Positions 1-10,159 of a stretch of 64,000 nt of DNA are shown here, one piece after another. This DNA comes from Eonycteris spelaea (Eukaryota > Chordata > Mammalia > Chiroptera > Pteropodidae). Every line of letters starts with the position of its first letter. Position 1 is the first letter of the stretch. The stretch spans positions 1,030,001-1,094,000 of the forward strand of contig PUFA01000062.1 in the NCBI GenBank assembly GCA_003508835.1, read 5' to 3'. The notes beneath the pieces were generated by a model. It was not told the DNA's origin. It worked only from the letters and a program-made list of their open reading frames with translations, and did not search any database. Made by a program: the position numbers and the translations under genes.

Positions 1-430
1 CAAAGACTGTTACAAAATAGCAAATCCAATGGTCTTCCAGGAATAAAACTTTTCACCTGTCCATTCTATAATCAAGAGTTCAGAGTGACTTGGTTTATTC
101 AGCCCGGACGCCTACATTATACACATTGACTGCTGTCCACCATGCCAAAAGCCCCAGAGTTTCAGTGGTCTGTGGTGTGCCCTGCCATGCCAAGCGACAG
201 ATGGTGGGACACCGAAGTATGCTGGAACCAGGATTTCAGGGTATAGGGCAGAGTCTGCAGTGCCAGCCTGGGGGCCAACTCCACAGGAGTTCTAAAGCCT
301 CAGGCCGCTGCATGAGCACACCATTTTCTTCAGGAACTTTTGGGATTTTTGATTTGTTTCTTCTTGCCTTTGTTTTTACCAATCTTCATTCCATGCTGGC
401 TAAAAGCAAGCTGGCTTTCTTCCATTAGAA
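1..430 (-). pseudogene. Possible processed-pseudogene remnant, parent not recognised
   Basis: A GC-richer block beside AT-rich intron. Read on the minus strand from 425 it gives MEESQLAFSQHGMKIGKNKG then KKKQIKNPKSS before a stop at about 325. A frame change there gives PEENGVLMQRPEALELLWSW. The coding-like run with a lysine-rich tail and no exon borders would fit a decayed retrocopy, but I do not recognise a parent gene and the block runs off the window. Confidence 0.25.
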
Positions 431-1029
431 TTTAGTTATGATGTTAAACAAATATGCTTCAAGCATTCAACTACCCTAACTGCACATTTTCTGTAAAAGT
501 ATGAACCTATTTAAAATTTTTCTTAGAAAGGGCATGTGCTTATTTCCATTTCTCCTGTCCCATTACTGAGCATAAGCTTATTGCACATATAAAAATAACA
601 TTATTTTTCATAACAGGTAACTCATATGGTCTATCTTTTGAATTTTGTGGAATTTAGTGATTTCTTTGAAATACATTAATTATAAAGTTAAGTCCCTTGT
701 TTTCCATTTAGTAAAGGCAACAGTATAAACTTTTTAAAAAGTGTCTGGGAAATGTGAATCTCAAGTGGTAGAAACATTAGTAGAGGAATCATTTCAATGA
801 TGCTATTTAACGGAATGACTTCAAATTAAAAAAAAAAAAATTAGCTCTTTCTTAAAATAATAAATTACTGATCAACCAAACTTGGGAAACAGTCAGCAGG
901 GAGTGCAGCTCAGGCTGACATAGGAAAGGAAGACTGGAACTCCACTCCTTGTCCCAGGAAAAACCCAAGGCCCCTCGTCAGAACACCTAGAACGCCACCA
1001 AGGAGACGCTGGAAATCATTATGCTAAAG

Positions 1030-1240
1030 AACATATAAACCCATGTAATGAACATCGGTTTGGAATATGATGATCCAGGTTTGAGTTCTGGCTTTCATTC
1101 TTTTAACTCCCAGTTTCTAGCCACATAAACTTGAAACATTACCTGCTTTATCTGCCTCTTTGGGTTGAGGTAATGATCAGTTGAGACAAAGAGTGTTCCC
1201 AAGTCTTAAGCATTAAATAAATGTTAATGATTATTTTTGT
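1030..1240 (+). repeat. MIR SINE
   Basis: Reads as a degraded MIR on the plus strand: 'ccaggtttgagttctggct' matches the 5' core, and the end 'aagcattaaataaatgtta' matches the MIR 3' tail. Confidence 0.7.
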
Positions 1241-1999
1241 ATAGTTTTTACAATGTTTTTAAAGAGAATGTGGAGTTGTAAGATGAAACTAAATAGTCCT
1301 TTATCTAAATACTGTACTTAAAATTTTTCTCAGTTATAATGACGTTTGTTATGGCTTCATTAGTAAGATTAAAATGAGCTACTAAAGAATTTAGGTATAG
1401 ATGGAATTAAGTCGTAGGCTATGAACACCAATTCTAACATTAGTGACAGACCTGAGCTCATTAATTCATACTACTTCCTCAAGTCCCCTGGTATCAACCT
1501 CACATGATCAGCATAAGAAACAGGATGTGGCCAAAGAGTCACGAGAGCAAATTCTATGATCAATAGTTCAGCTCCACATTCTAAGGAAGGTAACCAGTGT
1601 CATAGGGTCATAATATGTAATTATTAAAAATATATAAATTAACAATTACAATATACCCTCGAAAAAGTCTAGAGGTATCTAATACTGTTTAATCTTGAAC
1701 AAAAGACGAGACACTGAAGCTGAATTTCTACTGCTATGTGGCAGAATGTCTATTCCTCCTACAGAGAATGTATTTGTACTAAGCAGGAATTTGAAATAAT
1801 ACTGTTATTCTTCCTTAGGCAGACTAAGTACTGAAAATGGTAACATGGGAAGGATCTTTTTAATTTGGAAAAAATAATTAATAGTCCTAAGAAAGAAAAG
1901 AGGTATCCACACTCAAGTAAATTGGAAGGCTGGAAGCTAAGGTTTAGGATACAAGGGAAGGGATATAATAACAATAATTATCAGTATTATAATTATTAG

Positions 2000-2165
2000 A
2001 GTAGTAGTAATAGTTATATTTATTAAACACTGATATACTGAGAAAACTGTAATTTTCCTCATTTTATAGGTGAGAAGATTGAGGCTTAGATGAAGTATGT
2101 AACTTGCCTGATGTTAAGAAGGAGCAAAAATTTAAGCTCAGGCTATTTTCTAGAATATACAGAAA
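2000..2165 (-). repeat. MIR SINE
   Basis: The plus strand shows the reverse complement of the MIR core: 'cattttataggtgagaag', 'attgaggctta' and 'gtaacttgcctgatgtta'. Degraded and truncated. Confidence 0.7.
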
Positions 2166-2387
2166 ATCCTAATCTTAACCCAAAGCACCTAAGATGTTCC
2201 CTTTTCAAATGACTAAATATGGAATTCTCAGAGGATATTGGGATGAAAAGTCAATCCTGTCATCAGTCATGATTTTAATTAGGCATGTAAAAGGAGCTAT
2301 AAGAAACAATGGAAAATTCAAGATGTGAATTAATGCTAACACTTGTGATTTGCAACAGTACTCTTTACATCCATCTTCAGGACTCAC

Positions 2388-2462
2388 CCGAATTATAATA
2401 CTGCAGTCAGGTTCCTTCCTTTCTACATACACTTCAATTAACAAATCTCCAGCCTGGGAAAC
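2388..2462 (-). CDS. ARAP2: ARAP2 exon 16: start of the Ras-association domain
   Basis: 75 bases, 25 codons, phase 0 at both ends, acceptor ccttttctag/GTTTCC, donor ATTCGG/gtgagt. It encodes VSQAGDLLIEVYVERKEPDC and SIIIR. DLLIEVYVERKEPDCSIIIR is the first beta hairpin of the ubiquitin-like RA domain. The next exon, carrying the rest of RA, is not visible between here and base 1, so it lies outside the window. Confidence 0.94.
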
Positions 2463-5018
2463 CTAGAAAAGGGTAGATGTAAAAATACCCAATATAAGTA
2501 TGTTGCAAGAACACACACGTGACACTTAACACAGAAGTCCTAGTTCTACTTCTGAGCGTTTTATAACAATGAAATGAGCTGATCTTCCTGTTAAGAGCAT
2601 GATGATACCCACTTTGCAAACATGGCTGATTAAGGACAAGGAATCTACACAGATATCACAATCGGTAACAAAGCCACAATGATGCTTTTTTAAATCTCTT
2701 ACTCAAAGTTTAGAGTCCTCAACCCTTACATTCTTACTGAAATCATGAATCAGCTACAATGAAAATATGCTGACTATAGCAACTGAAGTTCTCAGAGCCA
2801 TCACCATGGAACAGGATAAACAAAATGAGAAGGTAAAATGAGCCATATGTAATTCTGCTTTAAGATGTAGTGTGGGCATAATCTTGATAATTAAAAGGGA
2901 AAATAGGTCTTGCTAAATTTTCAGAGATGATCTGTCCAAAAATTTAAAACTGAGGATAAATTAAGTCAGAGTTGTACTAAAACAACAAATAGAGAAAATA
3001 TATTTAGCAAGAAAAAAATTATGTCATTGAAGAAAAAAAGCAGATAATAAAGATATGTTTTTAATCATCTTTAGCCAAGCATTAGTGCTATTTTGGGTCA
3101 CTACTATACCTGAGAAGGCATACTAAGTGAAGAAGATACAAGCCAGAAAAAAAAATAAGCATAAGGAATCACTGTGGGGAGATTGACAGCATACTGTGGA
3201 GATTACAAAGAATAATGTGGAGATTACAAGTGAATCTATGAAAAATATTGAGCAACTTTTTTCCAAAACTCTCTTAAGTTGTGTAACTAAATAATATCCA
3301 TCATCTAATTAAAAAAAAAAAAAAAGATTATGGAGAAACAATTCTGAAGTTAAATTTGCCTCAGAGGAAAACCTAATGAGTAAATATGTGGGGAAAACAT
3401 TAAAAATGCACTTTGAAGAAATATTCTTATTTATTCCAACACTACAGACTTAGGAAAGCTTATTTCCAATTTTTCTTTCTCACTTGCAATGCTACACAAA
3501 AATTTTAGGGAAGCATAGATACAGTTGACATTTTTACTTTTCACTGTGTTTGCATAAACAACTCTCCAGGAAAGACACATTTTAAAAATTAAAAAAGCAA
3601 ACACTACAAACTCATAGGGTGAAGCCAAAACACAAGCATTGGTAAGAAATTCAAATAAGGATAAGACAGAGAGGCTGTCAGAAAAATACTCCAACGGAGA
3701 GTTGGATGAAATAGAGAAAAACTCAAGCAAAAGAACACATTTTTCCAAACACTTCGACTTTCCTTCCCCAAATATCCTACTTCATAGATAATTCTTTTAT
3801 TTTGCTTATTTATACTTAATTAGAAAGCATTTAAGACTCATTTATTATAATATGAATACAAAAGATAAAAAGGCAGAAAGGTACTCACACTTTAACAATA
3901 CAGAAAATGCTGCCAAAGATTCTCCCCTGGGCTCACACACTCCCTTACTGCATGACTGAAACTCTTCCAAAAAAGCAAGAATCCAAGACAACTAACTGCT
4001 AATGAACCATACGTTTCTCCTGTTACAGCTAACTCCTCCAGAGGCTGCATTAATTACTTTGGGTCAAAATGGAGGAAATACTTCTTCCAGTAATTAATAT
4101 CACAGTATTAGTAGGGGATATAGGCACTAGAAGGAAGGCATTTTCTCATCTCCTTCAAATGGAATGATAGCTCTGATGACTATTCTAGTTAGCAGTGGAT
4201 ATTTCAGGAATGAGGTGAATTTAGGGTTTGACTAATAAGCATTTGAGCTTCAGTCTCTGAGTATATCTCATAAACAGAATATAGTTGACCCATTTCTGTT
4301 GTTTGAACTGGTACCTTGAATCTACTAAAATCCTTAGGTATTAGAAGAGTATTAAAGAGCAATTTTAAGCAAGTCCAATGAACAGTCATCGAATAAGGAA
4401 AAGTCCCTTCAAAAAGTGTAATGCAACCTGAACCCACAAATCCAATGTAATGTGACTGAGAAAAGCAAGAAAAAATCTAGAAAAGTCAGCTTAGGACATA
4501 AATTAGCATATGTTAGATCACACAGAAACATTCCTGCTGACACAATCATCCAAGAGCAGGCAAAGCAAAAGCATGGAAGAAATAATTTATATATTCAAAA
4601 TCATAACGGAAAGGATCATTAGGGAGTCTGAATTTTCAATTTACTCTAGTATTTTTGGCTTCAAATGCTTCCTGTGAAATCCACTGGCAATTTCAATAGT
4701 GCTTTTATAAATGAAAACTGATTTTATAAGGGATACTTCATAAAATTAAAACTGATTTTTCCTTCTGTATTTTGAAAAATTTACTTTAAAATACTTTGGA
4801 AATTTGTATGCATGCACCATGCTGCAGAATTACACAGCTATTTTATCTTGGTTCCCTTTGCCCATTACTTTTACTTTGCTTCAAATAGAAATTTGAAAAT
4901 AAACATAACAATTGTCTTTACTTACAATAAAAGATTTTGTTTTTGTTTTTTATATATATACATATATATATATATATTTTTTTTTTTCACCTTTGGAGAT
5001 CTAACTATTACTACTCAC
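2463..5018 (-). other. ARAP2 intron between exons 15 and 16
   Basis: AT-rich intron with no exon or clear element that I can name. It contains short poly-A runs (15 A at 3311-3325) and the (TA)n/T tract at 4950-4987 next to the exon 15 donor. The plus-strand open frame at 4812-5102 is an antisense shadow over exon 15. Confidence 0.7.
4950..4987. repeat. (TA)n followed by poly-T
   Basis: Simple repeat of about 27 bases of TA with one CA interruption, then a T run. It lies about 30 bases downstream of the exon 15 donor in the transcript. Confidence 0.9.
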
Positions 5019-5087
5019 TTGAGTGTCTTTCCACTTGGTAATAAAGCTATTTTCTATGTCCATTTGTTTGACTTGATCTTCTTTAAC
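5019..5087 (-). CDS. ARAP2: ARAP2 exon 15: RhoGAP to RA linker
   Basis: 69 bases, 23 codons, phase 0 at both ends, acceptor tttaaacag/GTTAAA, donor ACTCAA/gtgagt. It encodes VKEDQVKQMDIENSFITKWK and DTQ, a charged helical linker between the RhoGAP and RA domains. A (TA)n/poly-T tract sits about 30-70 bases downstream of the donor in the transcript (4950-4987). As a symmetric exon it could be skipped without a frame change, but nothing in the sequence shows that it is. Confidence 0.92.
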
Positions 5088-6595
5088 CTGTTTAAAATAT
5101 AATTTGGGACATTCTAATAAAATACAAGGAGTGATGGTTCTCATCCTCACATAAGTTTCTTTAGGAATTTAAAGACCGACAAGTATAAGTGAATGAGAAT
5201 GGCCATCTTAATCAGTGTGGGCCCACACACCTAGGGCAAAAACAGAGCCAACAAGATGAGCTTCAAGGTCAGAACATTTTATATGATACCATTTCAGGCT
5301 GCAGATCCTACCAAGGAAGCCCCTTTGCTAAGGCGATTAAATAAACAAGGGGCAGATGACTGGTTTGTTAGAGTTTATGTAGATTGAGAGACAAGACTTA
5401 TTTCTCAAACTAAAATGTTCAATAAGTGAATATGAAATTCCCACCATTTAGTTAAGGTTGGATTTAACAAAGCTATGAAGATAACCATTTATTTTATTAA
5501 TGGAACAGTACAATTATAAAAACTAAAGAGAGCATGCAAAGCCACACAGTACTTTTTTTTTTAATTCTTTCATTTCTCAGCATCAGATTATTGCACAGAA
5601 GTTGCTACTGATCAAAAACAGTGACACATACAGAAAGAAATAAAAAGATGGAAGAGCAAAAAGAATTTGACAACTCTGGTGTCCATTCTTATATAAAATT
5701 AAGATACAAACTGTGTCATTTTATAAAAATACATTTTCTTTCCCTTTACTACTTAAGTAATATTGTGATAAGTTATTATAAGAATGTTAGAACTTTACAA
5801 ACAGTAACCTATTACATTAACCCATTTTATTTCATCTTGTATATCTAAGCCCTGGAAAACAAGTAATTGTATAAAACACCACTTAATGGAATGCTCAAAA
5901 AAGGTTAAATGACAAAATATGCCAAAAATAAATGATGGTGCAAGACCTCTGACATATATTGGGACCTTTGACTCATATCCCCTACATTTCCCACATATTC
6001 AAATCCTGGGCTTATTTCCTCATTTTTACTTCTTTGAACTAAGAAATTATCCCTATTCTAACAGTTTTCTGATGAAAACATGAAATATTAACTTCATAAA
6101 ATGGCGAATTCAAGCGTCAAATAATTAGAATAATTAGAGGTGACAGTAAAAAACCACAGAATAACATTTCAGAGTTTTTGTTTTTTCCAATCAAGAACAA
6201 TTAAAAGAAAACACTAAAACGCTTTCTTTTCAACTGCAGGATTTAACAGTCTGGTGTTTATTACCAAATTTGTAAATTCATAAGTTCACGACCCCCTAAG
6301 TACACATATTTTAATGCATACACATACTGAGGAGGCAAAAAATATATAAAAACACTATAAATAGAAATATTCTGTCCAATAGGCAGAAGATGGTAAAAAA
6401 GCTTTCAGAGAACAGCCAAATTTAAAAAGCTAATTTAGCTGAAAAATTAAAGATCATATATAACTATCCTTCATTCTCTTCATTTTAAAATATGCATAAA
6501 GACCTGAACAAAAACATCCAAAAATATGTATTTTTGTTCAACAAGCAGTAACATCAAAACTATTTTAACAAGAAACGGGATATAAAAATATTTAC
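5088..6595 (-). other. ARAP2 intron between exons 14 and 15
   Basis: AT-rich intron of 1.5 kb. I see no gene, repeat family or unusual structure in it. Confidence 0.7.
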
Positions 6596-6744
6596 CTCAA
6601 ATATTTCAACATAATTATCAATTAAGTCCTCGATGACATTCACTTCTTCACTAGTTTGTCCTTTAGTTTTGAAACAAACAGGATGAAAAGGCCAAGGCCA
6701 AGTTATGGGCGTTCATGTGATTGATTTCTGAGCATTTCTGAACC
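6596..6744 (-). CDS. ARAP2: ARAP2 exon 14: end of RhoGAP, with a one-base frameshift
   Basis: 149 bases, acceptor ctctaacag/GGTTCA, donor TTTGAG/gtaaat. It starts VQKCSEINHMNAHNLALAFS then SCLFQ, matching the RhoGAP motif N-x-M-x-x-x-NLA-x-VF. The frame then meets TAA at 6665-6663. Reading on in the next frame restores TKGQTSEEVNVIEDLIDNYV and EIFE, the expected end of the domain, and the phase of the exon at 5019-5087. The cause is one extra A in the run AAAA (plus-strand TTTT, 6667-6670). The exon would be 148 bases in the intact phase. If real, the protein loses the end of RhoGAP, RA and PH5. Skipping the exon would not restore frame. Confidence 0.93.
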
Positions 6745-9700
6745 CTGTTAGAGAAAAGCATAGCTCATTATGACACACTTCTTTTTGAAAATTTTATAGA
6801 ACTATAAGTCATAATATCCATTTGTCATTTTCTTTTAGCATACACATACTGAAAGTCTCTGATATAAAAGGTGGAGGGATTTCAAGTTCTTTCTTCCAAG
6901 TAGCTAACGGTCTAGTCGAGAAAACAGAAAACTAGTGTTAAAGAAGATATTACTACAAGGTTACAAAGCAGTACTTGAGTGCTAATTTAGAGGGCAAACA
7001 CTCACTATACTCAAAACAATGTCTAATAAATGGGACGACCCTGAGGCTAAGACATAAAGTGTGGGCTTACAGAACGGGATGGAATGACTTTGGGTGGACA
7101 GCAGCATAAATGAGAGAGGGAAAAAAGGAGTAAATGACGATAGGTAGGAAATAAGGCAAGAAAGGTGAATTGGGAGATACATAGTGGAGAGTTCCAAATT
7201 CAAAGTTCAGGGCTGGGCTGAATTTCCCAAAAAGTGCATTATCAGGTGAGAAAACACCACGCAGTGAATGTTTGTTCTGTTATTCAAAATAAGATATTAG
7301 CTCCCAAAAGTAAATGCCTAGTTTAGAAAGACTACTATACTTTTCTTAGATGTAACTAAGAATGACTTTTTACAATGAACCGATGAATCAACTCTCCCAA
7401 TCAGGAGGCTACATTTGGATCTTAGAAAAAGCACTTATTTACAAATCCAAGTTCAAAGAGATTAAAAACAAAACAAAAAACTATAGCCATCACCCTAATA
7501 AAAGGATATTTACATTGATAAGTATGTATGAGATGAGAGCACTAAGTGGTACCCATGGAAGTATCTATTAATGCTATTTGTCACTGGCTGTGTATAGAGT
7601 AGCTGCTTGTTTGCCTAATTACATTTGCAAACTTTTAGAATACACACTAAACAAGAGAGACCAACTCAATCAAAGGAATAAAGCAAGACTACAGTAGGCG
7701 CACCTGTCTATAAAAGCAGAAATTCTAGTAGGTTCAAGAAAATGTGAGTAAACATGACAGCAATATATATGATAATGTAAAAAACTGATAATAAAATGCC
7801 AAATGGCATAGCAGAAATGGAGCAAGTGCAATCATCCTATATGATTTACAAGATGCAAAAAGAATTACAAGTTGATAGAAGAGAATGTAATAACTGTGGA
7901 CACCCCTCTCAAAACCACTTCTGCACTCTTATCACAGTATGCTGTAAACACCTGGAAAATTTATCTGCGTGTCTGCCTTTGTTACTGGAATCTAAGTGTC
8001 TCACAGTCAGCGACTGCTACTTTAATCACTCTGTAGTGTGTAATAAATATCCAGTGAATGGAATTAAGAAAATGTTAGTCATGGAGGAAGTGATCTTTTA
8101 TCTAGGGCAGGAATGGAATTAAATGCTAAATCAACCTGACCTCATCCAAACGGACCTCAAATTTTTGATGACACTAATCAAACATTCCCAACTTTCTTGA
8201 GACTTCCTTCTGCGAAAGCATTCTCCTTTAGTACTCTTAACCTCTCTTTTTATTGTTTCTGCCTTAATTTCTAGCAAAAGGAGGTACAATATAGTATTTT
8301 CCTTTTCTTCCTTTATTTCTCCGCCCCCACATGTCAGCATTTCCCAGGTTTTCATATTCTGCTGCTCAATCTCTTCTCACTCAGGCCTTCTCCTCAGAAG
8401 CCCAAGAAAGCTGTTTCCTAATCAGTTTCGCTGCCTCTAGTCTAACCTCTCCCCAACCCATCCCATTACATCCCATTGCTATCCTAAAACAGATCTGACC
8501 AGTCATTCTTCACTTAAAGGAATAAAATCCAGATGTTTTTGCACGAGGAACAGAGCCTTTCACCTCCTGCCAGGCATCTACAAACCATCTCATCTTCTAG
8601 CACGGCTATTTCCTAGAAAATATTTTTTTTCTCCTATCTCATACTTATCTTTCTTTCATGCCCAGTTCCTATCTCTCTTTAAATCAGAAGCATCCCCTGG
8701 AGCTGAACACACAACGAATGACTCAATCTCCCCTCTAGAAATCCATGTCTTATGCTAATATTATCTGTATTAAAGCCTGTCCCGACGTTGCTGTTTCCTT
8801 AAAAAATATAAAATGCCCCGCAGCACCCCTGGAAGTTCACTACGATGTCCTTGGTACTCAGTTCAGGAACTGCTGACTCAAAACTATTTTTGTCATTTAT
8901 GTATTATTATTAAATATTTCTGTTCACATGGAATCTTAATCTTAGTACATAATAGAAGCTAAAACATATGTTAGGTGAGGAAAACGAGGAAGGAAAGATG
9001 GGAAGGAACTCGTCATCTCAAATTCAACTCTGAATTAAGAATTTTAAGAATAATGACGTGTAACTCGATGTTTAAAATGTCCACATAATAAATTGCAGCA
9101 GCTGGGTCACATGTTGAAATTTTTGATGAAAAAGTCTGTCTCAATGTCTCACAGGCAACATAAAGATAGGACTATAAATATATAAACTAAAGGTATAGGT
9201 GCCATAAGAAAATAAGTTTTACAGTAACGAGGTTTACATGTCTGAGAAGTGGTGGGTGGCAAAGAAAGATGAAGAGGTAAGTTGTGAAGGATTTCCAACT
9301 CTAGACTCCAAATAAGGTACTTCGAGTAGAGTTTGCACAGAAATTTATTCAAGGGAGCACCGCATCCATGCAGGAAGCTACGACAATATGTTCCTTAAGT
9401 AACATTTAATAGTAAAGCCTTTGTAATACTTTTTGCTAATAGCAAAACAAACCTATTGTTTTAACATTAAAGGTTATTTTCAAATATCCACATCCTTCAG
9501 ATATTATTCCTCGAGCTGCTATATATATCTCCTATCCTCCCAAATATAGGGGACTACGTGCCCTGGCATGGAAGGTTTTTGCCTTCTAAAATTTCTTCAT
9601 CTGATCAACAGTCCAACCCCAACATATTCGAGTCAGGTTAGGTATAAACCAATAATAGAGTTTCTGAAGAGCCCATCATGAGAAAATGCTTTTCCAAGAT

Positions 9701-10053
9701 AGATTCTGCTATAGAATCCCCATCCCTATACTTTCTTCTCTTCCCCTGCTTCCCTCTAAAATGAGTTTAAAAATTCTCGCTTATACACTGGATGTATCTG
9801 AGGATGCTGTACATGATTATTTTTAATTCATTTAAGAAATTCCCCAGTGCTATTTATCTGAAATGCATCTTAATTACATAAAGAGACATAAAAGTGATCG
9901 CTTAATAGGAATTTCATTTTGAAACAACTCAAGATATGATGAAAGATTCATGGTCATATGTACAAGGTTAACCACAGTACTTTAAATTCAGGAAATAATG
10001 ACTTATTAAGGGTCATGTTTGAAATGAACTAAAAAATTAATGAATCCACCTAC
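6745..10053 (-). other. ARAP2 intron between exons 13 and 14
   Basis: Intron of 3.3 kb. It contains an L2 fragment on the plus strand (about 8390-8720). The remainder is unique AT-rich sequence. The plus-strand open frame at 7796-8122 has no recognisable domain or coding signature. Confidence 0.65.
8390..8720 (+). mobile_element. L2 LINE fragment
   Basis: Pyrimidine-rich text typical of the L2 3' half on the plus strand, including 'aaggaataaaatccagatg', the counterpart of the L2 'caggataaagtccaaactc' segment. Confidence 0.6.
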
Positions 10054-10159
10054 CTGTAAAGGTGTTCAATTACAGCTGCCAATGTTGCTCGGTTGACACC
10101 TGGTAGAGTATGTATAAATGCTCTATATTTTTTAATTCTTTCCTTGTCATCCTGGGTAT
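10054..10159 (-). CDS. ARAP2: ARAP2 exon 13: RhoGAP, LP-x-x-N motif
   Basis: 106 bases, acceptor aacctgtag/ATACCC, donor TTTACAG/gtaggt. It encodes (D)TQDDKERIKKYRAFIHTLPG and VNRATLAAVIEHLY(R). The LPGVNRATLAAVIEHLYR stretch is the conserved RhoGAP helix (LP-x-x-N-x-x-TL-x-x-L-x-x-HL). The acceptor's pyrimidine tract is supplied mostly by an uninterrupted run of 18 T on the transcript strand (10188-10171). Confidence 0.95.

Larger units (their letters stand above)
1..2387 (-). other. ARAP2 intron, left end of window
   Basis: Intron after the RA-start exon, continuing past base 1. It holds a GC-richer, possibly gene-derived block at 1-430, a MIR on the plus strand at about 1030-1240 and a MIR on the minus strand at about 2000-2165. 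The rest is AT-rich unique sequence in which I see no exon. Confidence 0.7.

Noticed and set aside
4812..5102. Plus-strand open frame of 96 codons
   Set aside because: Antisense shadow over the ARAP2 exon at 5019-5087 and the TA/T tract.
6596..6744. Whole ARAP2 locus as a pseudogene
   Set aside because: The other 15 exons are open, in phase and have intact splice sites and an intact ArfGAP catalytic site. One homopolymer change is not enough to call the gene dead.
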